From positions 1 through 22,074 of the forward strand of contig JADHVS010000050.1 in NCBI GenBank assembly GCA_016783865.1: a stretch of DNA of 22,074 nt, in the 5' to 3' direction. Shown piece after piece: positions 1-7,679 of this stretch (within the stretch, counting starts at the first letter, position 1; every line of letters starts with the position of its first letter). Position numbers and translations under genes: made by a program. The notes under the pieces are model-generated. The model was given only the letters and a program-made list of their open reading frames with translations, did not search any database and had not been told where the DNA came from. This stretch comes from Bacteroidales bacterium (GTDB taxonomy: Bacteria; Bacteroidota; Bacteroidia; Bacteroidales; SM23-62).

Positions 1-2
1 AG

Positions 3-116
3 TATTTACAAGGCTACCTCAATGAGTTTTGCTATAAGTATAATAGAAGATACTTTGGTGAAAAATTATTTGACAGGCTACTAATTGCCTGTGTCAGTTA
101 CAAAAACGAATTTTAG
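3..116 (+). pseudogene. IS1595 (ISXO2-like) transposase, C-terminal end only
   Basis: The frame open from base 3 to the TAG at 114-116 encodes 37 residues beginning YLQGYLNEFCYKYNRR and ending LLIACVSYKNEF. The Y-L-x-E-F-x-Y-x-x-N-R-R pattern followed by LFDRLL is how the DDE transposases of the IS1595/ISXO2 family usually end. The rest of the gene lies left of the window, so I cannot tell whether it is intact. The stop is followed by about 37 bases and then RHS coding sequence that begins abruptly. This suggests the right end of the insertion sequence is near 151-153 (reading inward GGGCATAAAAAT), but the partner inverted repeat is outside the window. Family assignment is from recalled motif similarity; I am fairly sure of it. 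Confidence 0.72.
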
Positions 117-153
117 GTATAACACCCGATACTCATTATTTATTTTTATGCCC

Positions 154-966
154 ACAAATATTAATTTGTATGATTATGGAGCGAGGTTCTATGATCCCCA
201 GTTAGGACGGTTCCATACAATAGATAGATACGCAGAAGACTTTAGTCATTGGTCTCCCTATCATTATGCAAATAACAACCCTATTTTGAATATTGATATT
301 AATGGAGATTCTACATATTCCTACAACATTGCAACAGGAGTACTTACAATGGTTAGTGACGTTGGCGGCAATAAATCCCAAATAGTGAACTTTATTAATG
401 ATGATGGTAGCCCTGTCACAACTAAAAATGGCAACACTATTACCGCTATTATTGAAGGTGCAGAAGTATTCGTCACACCAACTTCCCAAGGTACTTTAGT
501 TTCAGCCTATGATCCAGTAGCTGATTTGCCAGAAGGGTATAATTCTGAATCTGGGTATGAATATACTGCAGCGGATTTAGTCACAAGACATAAATTAAAG
601 GGAACATCATTAGGTGATCAGGTAGCAGCAAGAGAATCATCGGGAAATGCTGGTCCTGTTGCAGGCCAAACTGCCTATAGAGAATATGTTGAAAAGTGGG
701 GTACTGATAAAGCATTCTGGTATGGATTGGGAGGTGGATATTTTGGTAATTTACTACCTGGGTCTACTGGAGCTCTTTCTCGTGGAAGCAATGCGTTAAC
801 CAGATCAGCAAATAGAACAGTTGGTCGCACGTTCAGTCCTGCTTTTGGCAAAGCTCAAAACTCAATTAAAAATTCTTGGAATGCCTTCCTACATGCTAAT
901 AAAGGGAGTGGCAAAAGCATTCAGCAATTGTCAAGAGAATATCAGCAACTTATGTACGGGCGCTAA
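154..966 (+). pseudogene. RHS-repeat protein, 3' end (core end plus C-terminal tip), probably cut by the IS
   Basis: The reading frame enters at the end of the RHS core: INLYDYGARFYDPQLGRF, then a D-R-Y-A-E stretch, SPYHYANNNPI and D-I-N-G-D. This is the hallmark that closes the core shell of RHS/YD-repeat toxins. About 210 variable residues follow, ending in a Trp-, Lys- and Gly-containing tail (SWNAFLHANKGSGKS...). Such tips normally carry the toxin, but I do not recognise a known toxin fold. There are no YD repeats upstream: the frame runs into the IS1595 transposase end. The ATG at 85 belongs to IS or junction DNA and is unlikely to be the native start. The N-terminal part of the gene probably lies left of the window beyond the IS. 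The RHS family is certain; toxin activity and interruption by the IS are inferred. Confidence 0.8.
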
Positions 967-977
967 GTTTTAATGCA

Positions 978-1340
978 ATGCAGCTTGTCGTATATTGTAA
1001 GAATTGTTCCCAACGAAATTCTATAAGAATCAATGGGACTGATAGAATCGATATTAAGATGCGATATGGATCTTACATAGAAACGACTTGCAGAAAATGC
1101 AAACACAAAATAAAATATGAAATCTCTGATATTAAGGCAGAGAATAGGTACATGCCTTTAATATCTATCATTGTTTTTTTTGCGGCTTCCTGCCTTTTAG
1201 TTTTTCTTCTTTGGAATTATAACTGGCGCATAGAAGGATCTGTTTTTCTGGTACCGGTGGGCCTTTATGTTTTGGCCATTATATCTACTGTAACTAATAA
1301 CGAATTTGCAAAAAATGTTAGGAATTTTAATAAAAGCTAA
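978..1340 (+). CDS. Small zinc-ribbon protein with two membrane helices; possible RHS immunity or accessory protein
   Basis: This encodes 120 residues. Two CxxC pairs (C7/C10 in YCKNC and C38/C41 in CRKC) look like a small zinc ribbon. They are followed by two hydrophobic segments at about 60-79 and 88-105, so the ribbon would face one side of the inner membrane. The gene starts 11 bases after the RHS stop on the same strand, where RHS systems commonly keep the immunity gene for their toxin tip. That position is the only reason to suspect immunity; the sequence matches no family I can name. Its end overlaps the next gene by 35 bases. Base composition is AT-rich like its neighbours. An unrelated membrane protein is an equally possible reading. 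Confidence 0.6.
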   Translation: MQLVVYCKNCSQRNSIRINGTDRIDIKMRYGSYIETTCRKCKHKIKYEISDIKAENRYMPLISIIVFFAASCLLVFLLWNYNWRIEGSVFLVPVGLYVLAIISTVTNNEFAKNVRNFNKS

Positions 1341-1770
1341 GCATTATAAATTATTGATTAATGGTGTATTACAGGTTGCTTTTGTATTGTTAAATATTGC
1401 AGCTAAAGCACAAAGTGATACTATTGTATTTGTTGATGAAAGCCAGAGTGCAAATAAATCTGAGATATATATTAAAGTTGATCAACAACCTGAATTTCCA
1501 GGTGGAAAGGAAGGATTGATTGATTTTTATAAAAGTACATCGAGGATTTCTATTTGTGAAAATAATGAGAAGTGTCAATCTGTGTATTATCAGATAGTTA
1601 TTGATACGGTTGGTTCAATATCAAATTTTAAAATAATTTCAAGTGCTGATAAAAAACTTAATAAGGAAACGGCGTTTATTGTAAAAAAAATGCCAAAGTG
1701 GAAGCCAGGTATAAAAGATGGAGTGCTTGTTAAAGTGCTAGTTACATTGGGAATCAAGTATCAGAATTAA
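1306..1770 (+). CDS. Secreted TonB C-terminal-domain-like protein
   Basis: This encodes 154 residues. The N-terminus has basic residues, a hydrophobic stretch (INGVLQVAFVLLNIAAKA) and a likely signal-peptidase site after AKA. The mature part has QPEFPGGKEGLIDF, then a segment with VIDTVGSISNFKIISS and a tail with MPKWKPGIKDG and VKVLVTLGIKY. This is the order seen in TonB C-terminal (energy-transducer) domains of Bacteroidota, where the PGG motif and the W-x-P-G-x-x-x-G motif are conserved. There is no membrane anchor or proline-rich linker, so it is probably a stand-alone periplasmic domain and not a working TonB. The start at 1306 overlaps the previous gene by 35 bases; ATG 1315 is an alternative and keeps the signal peptide. 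Its function beside the RHS locus is unknown. Confidence 0.68.
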   Translation: MQKMLGILIKAKHYKLLINGVLQVAFVLLNIAAKAQSDTIVFVDESQSANKSEIYIKVDQQPEFPGGKEGLIDFYKSTSRISICENNEKCQSVYYQIVIDTVGSISNFKIISSADKKLNKETAFIVKKMPKWKPGIKDGVLVKVLVTLGIKYQN

Positions 1771-1802
1771 AAACCATCAATACTATACTCTGGTATTTTG
1801 TT

Positions 1803-2135
1803 TTATAATAACCCAGCCAGTTTTAGCAGAATATCAAGTTCCTTATCGGAAACAGTTTCTTTGTCTGATTTGTCGTAAATGGTCAGCAGGTAGACGGTAT
1901 TCTCTACTATTTTAACGCAGGTTATAATCCGTGCTCCCCCGGATTTACCCTTACCTTTTGAAGTAATAGCCATGCGTATTTTATAGCAATCCTTGCCAAG
2001 AGGATCTCCTTGTACGGGATCTTTTTCAAGAGAATCTACCAGGTCTTTAAGGTCGGATTTAAGAGAAGGATGTTTTTTAGCTATGCTTTTGGCATGCTTT
2101 TTAAATCCGTCGGTAACAACTATACTAAAGCTCAT
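1803..2135 (-). CDS. RelE/ParE-family toxin
   Basis: This encodes 110 residues: an N-terminal helix rich in Lys (FKKHAKSIAKKHPSLKSDL), then DPVQGDPLGKDCYKIRMAI, then the strands GGARIITCVKI and VYLLTIYDKSD. This order (helical hairpin, a G-x-P-L-G-x-x-x-Y-K-I-R strand, then R-I-I-T and L-x-x-I-Y-D-K strands) is typical of the RelE/ParE fold of mRNA interferases and gyrase poisons. The sequence does not show which of the two activities applies. The start overlaps the end of the upstream antitoxin gene by 11 bases, so the two are probably translationally coupled in antitoxin-toxin order. It is the last gene of a minus-strand trio and converges on the TonB-C-like gene. Confidence 0.85.
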   Translation of the reverse strand: MSFSIVVTDGFKKHAKSIAKKHPSLKSDLKDLVDSLEKDPVQGDPLGKDCYKIRMAITSKGKGKSGGARIITCVKIVENTVYLLTIYDKSDKETVSDKELDILLKLAGLL

Positions 2136-2334
2136 TTAAGAAATCTTCAGCCGATTGTAGTTTGATTTTACCTTCCTGGTGCAGTTTAACCTGCTCCAGG
2201 GAATGCTTCAAGTCGTCCATGAACTCCTTTTGCTTGTCAGAAAGCCTTTTAACTTTTTTAAAGCCCAGGTTTTTCACAAGTTCCAGGAAGAAATTTACTT
2301 TATTATCCGGTATGTCAATTACTACTCTTTGCAT
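2125..2334 (-). CDS. Antitoxin of the RelE/ParE module
   Basis: This encodes 69 residues. A short N-terminal strand (MQRVVIDIPDNKVNFFLELV) precedes a charged helical half (KQKEFMDDLKHSLEQVKLHQEGKIKLQSAEDFLNEL). The latter is the usual extended tail of Bacteroidota antitoxins, which wraps around the toxin; the last part resembles the ...K.(S/A)AEDFLNEL ends seen in many such antitoxins. It lies 13 bases after the XRE-regulator stop and overlaps the toxin start by 11 bases, so the three form a tight operon. No clear DNA-binding motif is visible at the N-terminus, so autoregulation may depend on the neighbouring XRE protein. The function is assigned mainly from size, composition and position. 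Confidence 0.75.
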   Translation of the reverse strand: MQRVVIDIPDNKVNFFLELVKNLGFKKVKRLSDKQKEFMDDLKHSLEQVKLHQEGKIKLQSAEDFLNEL

Positions 2335-2347
2335 TTACAGATCGTTT

Positions 2348-2683
2348 TTAGCCGGCATACGCCTGCCTGGTTTTAAAATCCCTCAGATACGTGTCAATAA
2401 TATCAAAAATTTTTGACTTGGTATTTTGATCCAGTTTTTCAATATCCTTCAATCTTTTAAGGGTGTTGTTATCAATATGTTCATACTCGCCATCCTTAAC
2501 CAGGTAATCCAGTGTAACACCTAATGCATCGGCTATTCTTGCAGCAACTTCAATAGAAGGAATGTTTTCCCCTCTTTCGTACTTGCCAATTATATCCCCG
2601 GAGGTTCCTACAAGCTTACCAAGGTCAGCTTGTTTTATTTTTTTCTGTTTTCTGGCGTAAGCCAATCTTTCCGAAAAAGCCAT
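2348..2683 (-). CDS. XRE (Cro/CI-type) HTH transcriptional regulator
   Basis: This encodes 111 residues. An N-terminal helix-turn-helix spans about 6-65: RLAYARKQKKIKQADLGKLV, then TSGDIIGKYERGENIPSIE, then an A-A-R-I-A-D-A-L-G-V-T-L-D-Y-L-V stretch that closes the HTH_3 domain. The remaining 45 residues are helical (NNTLKRLKDIEKLDQNTKSKIFDIIDTYL) and look like a dimerisation tail. It is first in the minus-strand trio with the toxin-antitoxin genes and is divergent from the primase gene, with about 155 bases between them. It therefore probably represses one or both directions from that region. This layout resembles phage-like and integrative-element control regions. Confidence 0.9.
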   Translation of the reverse strand: MAFSERLAYARKQKKIKQADLGKLVGTSGDIIGKYERGENIPSIEVAARIADALGVTLDYLVKDGEYEHIDNNTLKRLKDIEKLDQNTKSKIFDIIDTYLRDFKTRQAYAG

Positions 2684-2839
2684 AAATATATCAGATTTAT
2701 GAGTTATATACTAATCCATTGCAAAAATAGGTGATAAATAAGTTAAAAACAATTTGTATTATACTTGCATCGATAATATGAATGGGTTAGATTTGTGAGG
2801 TATTTATCATATGAAAATTTTATTAACATTTTTTATCAA
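2684..2839. promoter_or_regulatory. Divergent control region between XRE regulator and primase
   Basis: This AT-rich gap separates the minus-strand regulator/toxin-antitoxin operon from the plus-strand primase gene. TGATAAATA (2732-2740) and TATTTATCA (2801-2809) are exact 9-bp inverted copies about 60 bases apart and could be operator halves. TATACTTG (2760-2767) differs by one base from the Bacteroidota -7 box TAnnTTTG and points toward the primase, but I see no good -33 box at the usual distance. Operator and promoter roles are inferred. Confidence 0.4.
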
Positions 2840-5605
2840 ATGGAAATTAAAGAGATAAAATCCAGGTTAACCATCCACACTGTTCTGAACCACTACCACT
2901 TAAAAGCCGATCGGGGCAACATGCTTAGATGCCCCTTCCATGAGGAAGAGACTGCCAGCATGAGGATCTACCCCGACACCAACTCTTTTCATTGCTTTGG
3001 TTGTGGAAAGAGCGGTGATGCCATCGAGTTCTGCTGCCTGAAGGAGGGCGATAAACACAAGGGTATTTTAAAATCAGCTGAATTATGCAGCGGGTTACAG
3101 CCAATCAACTCCAGGCCGGTAAAATCTTCCACTCAGTTAAAAGAAAATGATCCCGGGATCCTGACCAGGATCTTTGAGAGTTTTACCAATGGCCTTCACA
3201 GTCCCATCAGCAAACGCCCGAAGGAATACCTGCAGGCCAGGAACCTGGACTATGAACTCCTGGAGATGGGCTACAACTCCGGGCAGTACCACCATGGGGG
3301 CAAGCTGAGCGAAGGAGAAATAAAAGACTGGCTCTCTGCCGGGATGCTGATCCCCTACAAAGGGAGTGTGCCCAACGGCAGCGGCAGGACCTACACCTGT
3401 TTTGCCAAGGACTGTATTATCTTCCCGATTAAAAGTGCAGAGGGAAGGATCGTAAGCCTTTACGGCCGGGGCATAAAGGAAAACAGGGACGGATCCGGCA
3501 AACATTTTTACCTAAAAAACCGCCGGGGCCTTTATCCCGGCTACCCGGATCCCGGAGCAAAGCGGTTAATTCTTACCGAGGCGATCATAGATGCAGCAAC
3601 GCTTTTACAGCTACCTGAAATAACAAACCAGTATGAGATTCTGGCCTGCTACGGCACCAACGGGTTTACACATGAGCACCAGGAAGCGATCAGGGGCCTG
3701 ACGGGTCTGGAGGAGATTACCTTCTTTTTTGACGGGGACAAAACCGGCAGGGAAGCCATGCAGAAGTACCAGGGGGAGCTGAGCGGGCTTCTTCCGGAAG
3801 TCAAACTCACAGGGATTGAAACGCCCGAAGGAGAGGATGTAAACAGCCTGTCGGTGGCCCATAGTGCGGAAATCTTCACCCACCTCCTGGAAACCCGCAA
3901 ATCTTTTCTTTTAACTGAGACCGGTTTAACTGAAAAAGAGCAAGACGGTGATCAGAGTATGCCACAGGATCCGGCGGTGCCAGCCGGTATTTTCAATACT
4001 CGCAATCCCGAGTTTATCACTTTTACTACAGGGGATCTTAAAATGGTTATCCTGGGCGGGGTAAACCTTCAGCAGTTGGACAGGCTCAGGCTGACTATAA
4101 AGATCAGCCGCAGCGACATGACGGATCCGCTGCACTCTATCAGGCACACCCTGGATCTGTACCACAGTGATTACCTGGAAAAGTTCATTCAAAAGGCCAG
4201 CGAGCAGCTGGAGGCAAGCAGCAATACGATAAGGCGGGCCCTGGCCGAGCTGACCGAGCGGATCGAGCAGTACCGGATCAGTCGCATAGAAAGCCTGAAA
4301 GAGGAAAAGCCGCAGTCCAGGCAGCTGACTGAGCAGCGCAAAGTAAAAGCGATCAGTTACCTTAAATCCGACAACCTGATGGAGCGCACCGGCAGGGATA
4401 TATCCGGTACGGGTATAGTAGGGGAGAAAAACAACAGCCTGCTGATGTACCTGGTCTTTACTTCGAGACTCCGGGACCAGCCCCTGCATGTTATCAGCCT
4501 GGGGTCCTCGGGAACGGGCAAGACCTACCTGCAGGAGAAGATCGCCGAGCTGATCCCAGAGCAGGACAAGCTGGAGATAACCATACTGAGCGAGAACGCT
4601 TTTTATTACTTCGACCGCAAGGAATTAAAGAACAAGCTGGTGCTTATCGAGGATATGGACGGGGCGGAACAAGTCCTTTATCCTTTAAGGGAACTGCAGA
4701 CCAAGCGAAAGATATCCAAGACGATCCCGATCAAGGACAGCAAGGGCAACCTGAAGACCATCACCCTGAGGGTGGAAGGGCCGATATGCCTTGCCGGTAC
4801 CACAACCAGGGAAAGGCTTTATGAGGACAATGCCAACCGCTCGCTGCTGATCTACCTGGATGGTAGCCGTGAACATAAAGAGCAGATCATGGAGTACCAA
4901 AGAAAGCTGTCTGCCGGGAGGATCGACACCCGGAAAGAAAATGAACTGAAGGAGCTTTTTAAGGACATGCAAACGCTCCTGAAACCCATCCCCGTCCGGA
5001 ACACTTATGCTGAATATCTAAAACTCCCGGAATATGTTTTTAAGCCGCTCCGGACCAATGCCCACTACCTGGCCGTCATAGAGACCATCACGTTTTACCA
5101 CCAGTGGCAACGGGAAGTAAAAACGGATCCTGAGAGCGGTGAGCGTTACATCGAGACCAGCCTGGAGGATATCCGCTGGGCTAACCACCTGCTAAGGGAT
5201 GTTCTGCTGGCCAAGTCCGATGAACTGAGCAAGGCAGAGCGCAGTTTTTTTGAATCCCTTAAAAAGTGGCTGGTGGCAAACAGTAAGGAAAACTTCTATG
5301 CCAAACAGGTGCGTGAAGCTTTTAGGATGCACCCGAGCAAGGTAAAGCGCTACCTGTACAGCCTTACCACTTATGGACTGGTAAAGATCACCGGCGGCAA
5401 CCGTTTTAAGACGGGCTTTGAGTATGAGGTAGCGGCCATGGACGAATACCATAACCTGGAATCCTCGGTAAGCAGTGTCCTGGACGAAGTCCTGGAGGAT
5501 CTGAAACAAAAAACGAGTGGTCCGGGTGGGTTACAGGTGGTCTACGGGCAAAATAGACCACTCAACTCTAAGGAAACGAGCAAGATACGGGCAGTGGTCC
5601 AGTAG
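2840..5605 (+). CDS. CHC2 zinc-finger / Toprim / AAA+ primase-ATPase of a mobile element
   Basis: This encodes 921 residues from ATG 2840. An upstream in-frame GTG at 2795 would add 15 residues, but MEIKEIKSRLTIHTVLNHY is the normal start of DnaG-type zinc domains. Domains in order: CHC2 zinc finger with C31, H34, C52 and C55 (RCPFHEEE...FHCFGCGKSGD); a Toprim domain with the acidic motif LTEAIIDA (245-252, E247) and DGDKTG (298-303); a linker; an ATPase domain with Walker A GSSGTGKT (555-562), Walker B LVLIEDMD (600-607) and TTTRERLYEDNANRS (654-668), which looks like a sensor/arginine-finger region; and a probable winged helix near 805-855. It likely primes and unwinds DNA for replication of the element. 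It is followed 41 bases later by two recombinases on the same strand, and its DNA is clearly more GC-rich than the AT-rich genes before it. No DnaG RNA-polymerase core is recognisable by eye, although that region is divergent in many mobile primases. Confidence 0.88.
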   Translation: MEIKEIKSRLTIHTVLNHYHLKADRGNMLRCPFHEEETASMRIYPDTNSFHCFGCGKSGDAIEFCCLKEGDKHKGILKSAELCSGLQPINSRPVKSSTQLKENDPGILTRIFESFTNGLHSPISKRPKEYLQARNLDYELLEMGYNSGQYHHGGKLSEGEIKDWLSAGMLIPYKGSVPNGSGRTYTCFAKDCIIFPIKSAEGRIVSLYGRGIKENRDGSGKHFYLKNRRGLYPGYPDPGAKRLILTEAIIDAATLLQLPEITNQYEILACYGTNGFTHEHQEAIRGLTGLEEITFFFDGDKTGREAMQKYQGELSGLLPEVKLTGIETPEGEDVNSLSVAHSAEIFTHLLETRKSFLLTETGLTEKEQDGDQSMPQDPAVPAGIFNTRNPEFITFTTGDLKMVILGGVNLQQLDRLRLTIKISRSDMTDPLHSIRHTLDLYHSDYLEKFIQKASEQLEASSNTIRRALAELTERIEQYRISRIESLKEEKPQSRQLTEQRKVKAISYLKSDNLMERTGRDISGTGIVGEKNNSLLMYLVFTSRLRDQPLHVISLGSSGTGKTYLQEKIAELIPEQDKLEITILSENAFYYFDRKELKNKLVLIEDMDGAEQVLYPLRELQTKRKISKTIPIKDSKGNLKTITLRVEGPICLAGTTTRERLYEDNANRSLLIYLDGSREHKEQIMEYQRKLSAGRIDTRKENELKELFKDMQTLLKPIPVRNTYAEYLKLPEYVFKPLRTNAHYLAVIETITFYHQWQREVKTDPESGERYIETSLEDIRWANHLLRDVLLAKSDELSKAERSFFESLKKWLVANSKENFYAKQVREAFRMHPSKVKRYLYSLTTYGLVKITGGNRFKTGFEYEVAAMDEYHNLESSVSSVLDEVLEDLKQKTSGPGGLQVVYGQNRPLNSKETSKIRAVVQ

Positions 5606-5612
5606 TCCACTG
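5515..5612. repeat. Cluster of inverted GTGGTCY motifs at the primase 3' end
   Basis: GTGGTCTA (5537-5544) and TAGACCAC (5554-5561) form a perfect 8-bp hairpin with a 9-base loop. CAGTGG (5592-5597) and CCACTG (5607-5612) form a second stem whose loop contains the primase stop codon. A further AGTGGTCC copy lies at 5516-5523. The cluster is just upstream of the recombinase operon. It could be a binding-site array, an attenuator or an mRNA hairpin separating primase from recombinase expression. There is no T-run, so it is not a standard terminator. Confidence 0.5.
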
Positions 5613-5646
5613 AAATGCAAGGCAGGGGGTTAAAAATACCATCCTA

Positions 5647-6549
5647 ATGGATATAAACATCATACTGCAGGAGGACTTTGAGAAATGGCTTATCACCATG
5701 GGATATGCCGATACAACGGTCTATACATCCGCTAACTACGTACGGGATTTTTTTGACTGGCTCCGGCCAACGCCTATAAAAGACCTGGGCCAGATCGATG
5801 GCCGGGTGATCAGGTCCTATTTTAGTTACCTGCAGCGGCGGCCTAATAAAAGGAGACCGGGTGGCCTGTCGGATCATTACATCAACGGTAATATCAATGC
5901 CCTGAAACGCTTCAGCCGTTACCTGCAGGAGAGCGGCAAAGGGATTATTGAGATAGACCTGCCACACCAGGCTGTTACATCCACTCCAAGAATCATCCTT
6001 ACCACATCTGAGGTGCAGGCCATGTACAGGGCCTGTGGCACGGTAAGCGAAGCGCATGCAGAGCTGCTGGGATCGCGTGACCGTGCCATGCTGGGTATCT
6101 ACTATGGTTGTGGCCTTCGCAGGAGTGAGGGTGCAGCGCTTAATGTGCCGGATATCCTGTTAAAAGAAAAGCTGGTTTATGTAAGAAAGGGCAAAAACTA
6201 CCGGGAGCGTTATGTTCCCATGACAGAGGCGGTAAAGGAAGATGTGATAAACTATATCCAGGTGGCCAGGGAGAAGATACTGAGTTTTAAGAATACCAGG
6301 CATGATGCTTTGTTTTTGAGCATGCAGGTAAAGCGCCTGTGCGGCAACCAGATCATCGGAAGGGTCCAGTTGCTGGCCAGGGCTGCCGGCATACACAAAG
6401 AGGTAGGATTACATACCCTACGCCACTCCATAGCCACCCACCTTCTGCAGTCGGGGATGGGGTTGGAAGAAATCAGCCAGTTCCTGGGTCACAGTTCGCT
6501 TGAATCAACGCAAATCTACACCCATATAGCCAATGAGCAGATATCCTGA
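5647..6549 (+). CDS. Tyrosine recombinase 1 (XerC/D-like), catalytically complete
   Basis: This encodes 300 residues, the usual Xer length. A SAM-like core-binding domain spans about 1-100 (LITMGYADTTVYTSANYVRD, then INGNINALKRFSRYLQ), and the catalytic domain spans about 115-300. The catalytic set is visible: R158 in GLRRSE, a beta-hairpin Lys near 181-183 (VRKGKNYRERYVP), H256 and R259 in LHTLRHSIATHLL, H282 in FLGHSS, and nucleophile Y291 in STQIYTH. It would cut and rejoin DNA at short paired-arm sites; dif-like candidate sites lie at 7680-7811 and 8347-8480. It lacks the extra helix insertion of integron IntI proteins. Its 3' end overlaps the next recombinase by 17 bases, so the two are probably made together and may act as a heteromer like XerC/XerD. 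Confidence 0.92.
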   Translation: MDINIILQEDFEKWLITMGYADTTVYTSANYVRDFFDWLRPTPIKDLGQIDGRVIRSYFSYLQRRPNKRRPGGLSDHYINGNINALKRFSRYLQESGKGIIEIDLPHQAVTSTPRIILTTSEVQAMYRACGTVSEAHAELLGSRDRAMLGIYYGCGLRRSEGAALNVPDILLKEKLVYVRKGKNYRERYVPMTEAVKEDVINYIQVAREKILSFKNTRHDALFLSMQVKRLCGNQIIGRVQLLARAAGIHKEVGLHTLRHSIATHLLQSGMGLEEISQFLGHSSLESTQIYTHIANEQIS

Positions 6550-7501
6550 ATATACCTTCAGCAAAGAGATAAAGTTGCGGTTGAGAGGTTTTAAACGCCA
6601 CCTGGAAGAGCTTGGAAACGCTGAGAATACAGTGCGCCAGAAGTTAAACTATACCGGGTACTTTTTGAAATGGCTTGAGAGCGAAAACCTGCCGGTGGAA
6701 CAGGCCAGGTATAACGATATGCTGAACTTTATCGATCACTGCCGGCTGGAAGGCAAGAGCAAAAAGCATATCAACAGCATGCTCAGAAGCATCCGCAGCT
6801 ATTATGAATACCTGAAAAAACAGGACTGTGGCGTTATCAACCCGGCATTGAACCTTTACCTGAGAGGTATCCGGCAGAAACTCCCCTTCGGGATAAAAGC
6901 TTACCAGGAACTTGAAGATCTTTATAAAAACTACAATACCGATAACTTAAGGGACAAACGCAATAAGGTTATCCTGGGCCTTTTTGTTTACCAGGGCATC
7001 ACCACCGGGGAGCTGCAGCGGATGGAGCCCGCTCACCTTAGATTAAGGCAGGGCAGGATCCACATCCCCGGGACCCGAAGAACCAACAGCCGGGTCCTTG
7101 ATCTGAAACCCTTCCAGATCCTGGAGCTGGCGGAATATGTATCGGAGATCAGGCCACAGATCCTGAGTGATATACGCAAAGCCAGGCCGGCACGTAAGCC
7201 TGACAGGATCGATCAGGCCAGGCTCGAGGACCAGCTTTTTATGAGTATAAACGGTTGTGAGAACATAAAACACAGCCTGCTGCATATGTTCCGGAAGATC
7301 AGAAAAACCCACCCGGAGATCTATAATCCCAAACAGATCCGGGCCAGTGTGATCACCCACTGGCTGAAAAACTACAACCTCCGCCAGGTGCAATACATGG
7401 CCGGGCATAAGTATGTAAGCTCCACCGAGCGCTACCAGCTCAGCAACCTGGATAACCTGCAGAGTAAGCTGGAGAAGTACCATCCCCTGGAGCAGATCTA
7501 A
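6533..7501 (+). CDS. Tyrosine recombinase 2, degenerate catalytic set
   Basis: This encodes 322 residues. The core-binding N-terminus (LEELGNAENTVRQKLNYTG, then a KHINSMLRSIRSYYEYL stretch) and a C-terminal fold ending QYMAGHKYVSSTERYQ mark it as a tyrosine recombinase. Compared with its neighbour, the first catalytic Arg is missing: GLRRSE is replaced by GITTGE (T157), and the His of the HxxR box is Lys (K267-Q-I-R270). R270, H292 and Tyr301 remain. Loss of the first Arg usually cripples cleavage, so this protein may be a structural or DNA-binding partner of recombinase 1, or a variant with reduced activity. The ATG at 6533 lies inside the end of the upstream gene (17-base overlap), implying coupled translation. 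It is the last gene before the hairpin-rich non-coding segment. Confidence 0.85.
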   Translation: MSRYPEYTFSKEIKLRLRGFKRHLEELGNAENTVRQKLNYTGYFLKWLESENLPVEQARYNDMLNFIDHCRLEGKSKKHINSMLRSIRSYYEYLKKQDCGVINPALNLYLRGIRQKLPFGIKAYQELEDLYKNYNTDNLRDKRNKVILGLFVYQGITTGELQRMEPAHLRLRQGRIHIPGTRRTNSRVLDLKPFQILELAEYVSEIRPQILSDIRKARPARKPDRIDQARLEDQLFMSINGCENIKHSLLHMFRKIRKTHPEIYNPKQIRASVITHWLKNYNLRQVQYMAGHKYVSSTERYQLSNLDNLQSKLEKYHPLEQI

Positions 7502-7528
7502 GGCCGGATATTGCGACCTTAAACGTAC

Positions 7529-7620
7529 GTGTCACAATCTGTGATACCAGGACCACCGCCCCACAAAACAAAATCCCCGCCTCTCGCTTTGCTCAAGGCT
7601 TGCACGGTCTTTTGTTTTGT
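7529..7620. repeat. Hairpins just downstream of the recombinase operon
   Basis: GTGTCACA (7529-7536) and TGTGATAC (7540-7547) pair with one mismatch around a 3-base loop, 28 bases after the recombinase 2 stop. ACAAAACAAAA (7563-7573) and TTTTGTTTTGT (7610-7620) then form a perfect 11-bp stem around a GC-rich 36-base loop. Reading along the plus strand, the second stem ends in a T-rich arm and might terminate the recombinase transcript, but the arms themselves are T/A-rich, so this is weak as a terminator. Confidence 0.4.
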
Positions 7621-7679
7621 TCACCGCGCCGACCCTTCTGTTGTTTTGCCTTTTGGTGGGCAAAACAACGGCCAAGACT

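Noticed and set aside
85..153. ATG 85 as the true start of the RHS gene
   Set aside because: Residues 1-23 from this start are encoded by the IS end or junction and overlap the transposase stop; they have no signal peptide or RHS similarity.
1386..1396. TATTGTTAAAT as another dif-like arm
   Set aside because: It has two mismatches, no partner arm and lies inside the TonB-C-like coding sequence.
3137..5509. Long minus-strand open frames opposite the primase gene
   Set aside because: They are by-products of the GC-rich coding strand; the plus-strand protein has clear domains throughout and no antisense frame resembles a protein.
5647..7501. Integron integrase (IntI)
   Set aside because: Neither recombinase has the extra helix insertion between the Arg and HxxR boxes, and no cassette genes follow; the attC resemblance is limited to the hairpins.
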